This document shows positions 34,544 through 38,519 of a stretch of 38,519 nucleotides of DNA, piece by piece. The notes below the pieces were generated by a model. It saw only the letters and a program-made list of their open reading frames with translations. It did no database searches and was not told where the DNA came from. Each line of letters opens with the position of its first letter. The stretch's first letter is position 1. Where the stretch lies: contig JBBKWP010000162.1 of the NCBI GenBank assembly GCA_037968995.1, positions 1 to 38,519 of the forward strand, given 5' to 3'. The stretch is from JAEXNA01 sp037968995 (lineage in GTDB: Bacteria; Vulcanimicrobiota; Xenobia; Xenobiales; JADMJV01). A program made the translations under genes and the position numbers.

Positions 34544-35048
34544 GACACCAATCATCGACCCTTTAGTGAAGGAAGCGTGGGACTATCTCATGGAGGTGGT
34601 CGGCGACTACGAGACCTTTGTCAAAAACATCGGCAACCTCGGCTATTCGGCGCCCCAGGTCATGTATTATCGCGACGAAGTCCAGGAAGGTCTCGACGAC
34701 CTGGCCGACTCCGACGCAGTCAACATCAGCGGAGCTTACCAAAAAGTCGTGGAGCTTGACGCCATCTTGCGAAAAAAGGCGCAAGACCTGGTCGACGAGA
34801 TCGGGCACAAAAACTTCATCCAGTACCAGATCCAAAACGACCCGCCTCGAAAAAACTGGTGGTGGTGGCTCAATCGGGTCACAGCGCCTCCCCCGCCTCC
34901 GGCCAAGCTTTGGGAGTTCTGGAAGTACCAGGCGTTCTCTAGTTCACCGGCGCCCCCTGAGCCAGAAGTCCCAAGAACGGAACCGCCAAAAAATCCGGAG
35001 ATCGCCAAATATTTCAAGAAGGGCTCTACCGAGCGACCCGGAGATTAG
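34530..35048 (+). CDS. Unknown acidic helical protein with Pro-rich tail
   Basis: 172 residues. The first ~105 look like an acidic, helical, perhaps coiled protein (EVQEGLDDLADSD, AQDLVDEIG), followed by a Trp-rich spot (KNWWWWLNR) and a Pro/Ser/Glu tail. No membrane helix is clear, though the Trp cluster could touch a membrane. I do not recognise a family. It starts 14 bp inside ispD and converges on the NUDIX gene with a 3-bp gap. Confidence 0.6.
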   Translation: MSDDKTPIIDPLVKEAWDYLMEVVGDYETFVKNIGNLGYSAPQVMYYRDEVQEGLDDLADSDAVNISGAYQKVVELDAILRKKAQDLVDEIGHKNFIQYQIQNDPPRKNWWWWLNRVTAPPPPPAKLWEFWKYQAFSSSPAPPEPEVPRTEPPKNPEIAKYFKKGSTERPGD

Positions 35049-35051
35049 GAT

Positions 35052-35576
35052 TTAGCGCCTAAGGTGCGCTACCGCGAAGATCCCGGCGACCGTTTTGGCA
35101 TCTCCCAATTCGCCGCGCGCCGCCATTTCCACAACCTCGGAGAACGGAAGTCGGACGAGTTCGATGAACTCACCTTCGTCGAGACGCTGATCGCCCAACT
35201 CCACATTCTCGGCCACGAATAGACTCAGCTTCTCATTGCAAAAGCCGGGACTGGAGTAGAAGTCCATAACGTGCCGGACCTCTCCGCTCAGGTAACCGAC
35301 CTCTTCTTCCAGTTCGCGCACGGCCGCCTGAAGCGGAGTCTCGCCGCCATCGATCTTGCCCGCTGGAATCTCAAGGATGTGTCGCTCTAACGGTTTGCGA
35401 TATTGCTTGACGAGCACAGTCTCGTTGTCCTTGGTCAAGACCACCACACAAACGGCGTCCGCATGCCAAACCAGTTCTCGACAAGCTTCTGAACCGTCTT
35501 CTAGCTCCACTTGATGCACCTCTAGGGTCAACAAGCGTCCTTTGAAAATCTCTTTCTTACTGAGCGTTCTTTCCAT
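35052..35576 (-). CDS. NUDIX hydrolase (ADP-ribose pyrophosphatase-like)
   Basis: 174 residues. The full Nudix box G-x5-E-x7-R-E-U-x-E-E-x-G is present (G73, E79, R87, E88, E91, E92, G94), in the sequence context (LEIPAGKIDGGE) seen in ADP-ribose diphosphatases that release AMP and ribose 5-phosphate. The start ATG follows the stop of the large upstream gene by 3 bp, with an AGG close by, so the two are probably cotranscribed. Confidence 0.9.
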   Translation of the reverse strand: MERTLSKKEIFKGRLLTLEVHQVELEDGSEACRELVWHADAVCVVVLTKDNETVLVKQYRKPLERHILEIPAGKIDGGETPLQAAVRELEEEVGYLSGEVRHVMDFYSSPGFCNEKLSLFVAENVELGDQRLDEGEFIELVRLPFSEVVEMAARGELGDAKTVAGIFAVAHLRR

Positions 35577-35579
35577 AGC

Positions 35580-38141
35580 CTAGAACATCATCGGACTGTA
35601 AAACATCATGGACATGGAGTTCATCAACGACATTCCCATGGTGGATGCCATCATCACGTTATTCATCTGGTTCATCTGATGTATCTGAGCAGCCATCGGG
35701 TCGTACTGCTGGTACGAACCCGGAAATCCTCCCATTCGAGAGGCTCCACCCTGACCGCCGTTCGCTTGAGGGGGGACGTATCCCGATTCCATACGCGCGC
35801 CATACTGCCAAGGATTCTGTCCTGTGAAAGCACCCTTAAGGCGCTGCCAGAAGCTTGGCTGGAACCCCTGCTGCGGCTGTCCTGGTCCCGCCATGTAGGA
35901 CGGAGAACCGTCCATCTGCGAATAATCTTGTCCATTAGGCCCGGGGCCATAGTCCTGTCCATTAGGACCTCCCATAAAAGGCTGCATGCTGTCCATGCTG
36001 GGAAAGCCTTGCATTCCCGGCATTCCCTGCTGCTGAGTGAAACCGGCGGGCCCTCCCACGCCGGACGGGCCTTGGTCCGGTCCGCCCCGTCCGCCCCCAA
36101 AGCCGGGCGGCGAGAGATGATGAGGAACCTCATAGCCGCCCACGGGAGAGCCGTCCACGAACACTCGATCGGGGAATCTGGGGTCAAAACGAGTTCCTGG
36201 ACTACCCACGGACTTCCCATTCCAGGGATTGGTTTCCATGAGATGCTTATTCTCTCCGTCGCGAATCGCGGTCAGGACCTTCCCTTCCTCGCTCACCAGT
36301 TGGTGCACCTTGCCATCTCGAGACTGGACAATCAGCTTCAGGTCTTCACTGTTGACTGTGTAGCCGGTGCCGTCGGTATCCTGGAAGGATAACAGGTTGA
36401 ACTCGCCTTTGTCGTTGGAGTAAGGAGACTTTGTCACGTCGAAGCGTCGACCATCGGGACTCAATGCGAACGCTTCGTCTTTATCGAAAACGCTGAAGCC
36501 GTTGGGCATTATGGTCTCGGTTCCACTGCCGTCAGTCAACGGAACCCGACTCATGCCAGAAGGAGTCTGGGAAGGCGGAGGATTCGCGGGCGCTATGCCA
36601 TCTGCCATTGGTGCCGAAGCCGTCACAGGCTGAGGGGTGGACACTCCGAGAAACTGTTGAGCAAATGCCAGAGCCCCGCCATACTCATCAGCCACAGCCC
36701 CGGTCAGTTCCAACTTGGGAGGGACGTCGAGGGAGTGCTCAGTCCCCTCGATGAGCTTGCGACTTGTCGCCTCACCATTGGGAAGAGTGAACTTCATAGA
36801 ATTTCCGGAAACCTTGAGATCGTCAAAACCTTCTTTAGAAAGAAGCTGCCCTTCGGCGCCGACGGTCGCCCGATGCTGATACTGCTCAGGCTTACCGGAC
36901 TCGGTCGTGTAGGTCCCGCGAACGGTATAATCCGTGCTCCCGTCCGCTTTAAATCCTTGAGTGAGGGTTCCTTGACGATTGGAAACCTCATAGTCTCCTT
37001 TAGCGATATCGACCTGGTAGTGATTACCACTCTTGTCGGTATAGGCCAGCAACCTTTGGTCGCCTTCTTCCACCAAGCGGGCATTCTTGGCCGTGGGGGC
37101 TTCTCCTAAGACTTCGAGATTAACCCCGTCGGTGCGAAAGGAATCGCCGTTAGGCAGCAAAACCGCTCGACTCCCCTCCTCATCGCGAAAAATGACCTTC
37201 GAGTCCTTTTCTTCGAACTCCACCGACCGAGATGGGTCCTCGACCTGGGCGAAAAAATCCGTGGAAAGGTCCGGCAACCCTTCGAACGGCTTGGGATCGG
37301 CCAATTTAGCGGACGCTTGAGACGCGGTCCCAGTCGACTCCGCGGTCGTTAAAAACGGTTCACTGAGCATCGTGGCCTGGTCGTCAAAGAGCGTCAAAGG
37401 AGCCAAGCCGGAGGAAGGCTCCCGGCTCTCGGTGACCGGCGCTTTTTCAAAAGGAGCCTGTCCCGGCAGCGGTCGCGCTAAGGTGCGATCGGTCCGCACG
37501 CCATTTTCTAGTTGAAAACTGAGCTTGCGACCCTCTACCTCTAAGCCTTGAAAACCCTCCGCGTTCACGACCTCCCCACTAGGCGAGTAAACCGCGTGAT
37601 GCTCATACTCCGAAACTTTGCCGTCCGGGCCTTTAAAACGCCCGAAGGCGACGACCTCTTGATGTCCGTCTGGGAGAAAAACTTGAGCCAGATTTTCAGC
37701 TTTATTGAGAACTTCGTAGGTTAGACTATCGGGTAACACCCTGACCGTGTTGCGATTTTCGTCCTTGAACGTGATCAACGGCAAACCATCTTCGGTTGCC
37801 GTCAACTCGGCCTTCACAGGCTGCTCCCCGTTTACCGCTGTGACGCCTTCATCGTTCCAACGAAACTGCTCGCCGGTCGGCAAACTGATCTCCTGGTCAA
37901 ATTCGAAGGTCGAGACCTTCATTCCGGACTCGGAAGTCTGATTGTAGCTTCCATCCGGTAAAGTTCGGGCGGTGATGCCGTTGGTCTTGGTGGAAGTAGC
38001 CGGCAGAGCGGGCGCCGCAACTTTATTTTCCTCGGGAGCTTTTGGGGACGCGACATGACCACCCCCGACGATGTTGGCGGCTCGTTTCGTGCCGCCAATC
38101 GTTGAGGGTGCTTTCATTTGCGCTGATGCGAGTGGTTCCAT
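35580..38141 (-). CDS. Large unknown protein with duplicated modules and Met-rich tail
   Basis: 853 residues and no signal peptide. A beta-rich module of ~150 residues occurs twice (about 75-220 and 307-463), each with the pattern LPxG then a KVSEYEHHAV/KPEQYQHRAT-like block and EGFxxLxVxG. A shorter related unit is at 530-615. A Gly/Pro/Gln/Met-rich, low-complexity region starts at about 655 and the last 38 residues hold 14 Met. I recognise no family. A strong GGAGG lies 6 nt before the ATG. It is followed by a NUDIX gene and divergent from the pseudouridine synthase gene. Confidence 0.75.
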   Translation of the reverse strand: MEPLASAQMKAPSTIGGTKRAANIVGGGHVASPKAPEENKVAAPALPATSTKTNGITARTLPDGSYNQTSESGMKVSTFEFDQEISLPTGEQFRWNDEGVTAVNGEQPVKAELTATEDGLPLITFKDENRNTVRVLPDSLTYEVLNKAENLAQVFLPDGHQEVVAFGRFKGPDGKVSEYEHHAVYSPSGEVVNAEGFQGLEVEGRKLSFQLENGVRTDRTLARPLPGQAPFEKAPVTESREPSSGLAPLTLFDDQATMLSEPFLTTAESTGTASQASAKLADPKPFEGLPDLSTDFFAQVEDPSRSVEFEEKDSKVIFRDEEGSRAVLLPNGDSFRTDGVNLEVLGEAPTAKNARLVEEGDQRLLAYTDKSGNHYQVDIAKGDYEVSNRQGTLTQGFKADGSTDYTVRGTYTTESGKPEQYQHRATVGAEGQLLSKEGFDDLKVSGNSMKFTLPNGEATSRKLIEGTEHSLDVPPKLELTGAVADEYGGALAFAQQFLGVSTPQPVTASAPMADGIAPANPPPSQTPSGMSRVPLTDGSGTETIMPNGFSVFDKDEAFALSPDGRRFDVTKSPYSNDKGEFNLLSFQDTDGTGYTVNSEDLKLIVQSRDGKVHQLVSEEGKVLTAIRDGENKHLMETNPWNGKSVGSPGTRFDPRFPDRVFVDGSPVGGYEVPHHLSPPGFGGGRGGPDQGPSGVGGPAGFTQQQGMPGMQGFPSMDSMQPFMGGPNGQDYGPGPNGQDYSQMDGSPSYMAGPGQPQQGFQPSFWQRLKGAFTGQNPWQYGARMESGYVPPQANGGQGGASRMGGFPGSYQQYDPMAAQIHQMNQMNNVMMASTMGMSLMNSMSMMFYSPMMF

Positions 38142-38289
38142 CGATTCCTCCGGGAAGGCAAAGTTTTTCGTCCGATTCTACTTCTTTCGGCGCGTTTCTT
38201 CAAGAAAATGAGGAAACTTGTCCCGATCTTGCCAAAATAGAAAGCACAAAAATGCAGGAGCCTCCTTCTATAAGTGGTAAGCGTCTTCC

Positions 38290-38519
38290 GTGCAATACGA
38301 CATACAGCCAGAATCTCCTGAAATCATTGAGATCGTGGAGCTCGTGGTAACAGAAGACCTCGCTGGTCTTCGGTTGGATCATTTTTTGGCTGGACAACTC
38401 GAGTACTCTCGGAGCCTTCTGCAAGACTGGATTCGAGACGGCCGAGTCCTAGTGAGCGCCCGTCAGGTGAAGGCCTCAGCCAAACTCAAGGTCGGACAAG
38501 AGATTTTGGTGGAAATTCC
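38290..38519 (+). CDS. RluD-type pseudouridine synthase (partial)
   Basis: Only the N-terminal ~76 residues are in the window. They contain an S4 RNA-binding domain with RLDHFLAGQL and SRSLLQDWIRDGRVLV, as in the RluA/C/D family, which converts uridine to pseudouridine in 23S rRNA. The frame opens at GTG 38290. The catalytic Asp is beyond the end. Confidence 0.8.
   Translation, partial: MQYDIQPESPEIIEIVELVVTEDLAGLRLDHFLAGQLEYSRSLLQDWIRDGRVLVSARQVKASAKLKVGQEILVEI

Overview
The window is a gene-dense, moderately GC-rich stretch of bacterial chromosome. It holds about 28 protein genes, one tRNA-Met and several clear rho-independent terminators. I see no rRNA, CRISPR array, insertion sequence or phage module. 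Lipoproteins, signal peptides, a periplasmic-type dipeptidase and a lytic transglycosylase suggest an envelope of the diderm kind. The genes show many TTG and GTG starts and very tight convergent gene ends (gaps of 2-9 bp). The order radA - PIN/TRAM - ispD resembles the arrangement in Firmicutes and some related lineages, but the window cannot be placed in a phylum. An uncultured, poorly characterised bacterium is likely, because several large proteins have no family I recognise.

Layout. 1-1.6 kb: a 3-hydroxybutyrate dehydrogenase-like SDR (cut by the window edge) downstream of a GntP-type permease, probably a hydroxybutyrate uptake and oxidation pair. 1.7-2.7 kb: a PilZ protein. 2.8-5.0 kb: phospholipid head-group synthesis, made of a fusion of an N-methyltransferase and a phosphatidylserine decarboxylase, convergent with phosphatidylserine synthase. 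5.0-8.8 kb: a lipoprotein with propeller-like repeats, a small membrane protein, a membrane-anchored lytic transglycosylase, GreA and a kinase-fold protein. 8.8-15.6 kb: a VanX-like dipeptidase, a TFIIB-type zinc-ribbon protein, a fused M16 peptidase with an inactive first half and active second half, an NhaC antiporter coupled to an ASKHA kinase-like gene, and a glycine-rich small protein.

15.7-28.1 kb is the least ordinary part. It contains a possible orphan BrxA (DUF1819)-like protein, an exported CHAT (caspase-like) protease with a long helical-repeat region, tRNA-Met, a CNNM/CorC-type transporter, and a giant (about 2290 residue) protein joining a Pro/Glu repeat tract, a P-loop NTPase and a very long TPR array. 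28.3-35 kb returns to housekeeping: an HU protein, an M14 carboxypeptidase with an EF-hand, a FabG-like reductase, RadA, a PIN/TRAM protein, IspD and a small unknown protein. 35-38.5 kb: a NUDIX ADP-ribose pyrophosphatase-like gene lies 3 bp behind a large unknown protein with duplicated modules and a Met-rich tail, divergent from the start of an RluD-type pseudouridine synthase.

The best candidates for something undescribed are the methyltransferase-PSD fusion, the M16 fusion with reversed lobe order, the orphan BrxA-like gene beside a CHAT protease, and the giant NTPase-TPR and Met-tailed proteins. None of these is proven as a system by sequence alone.
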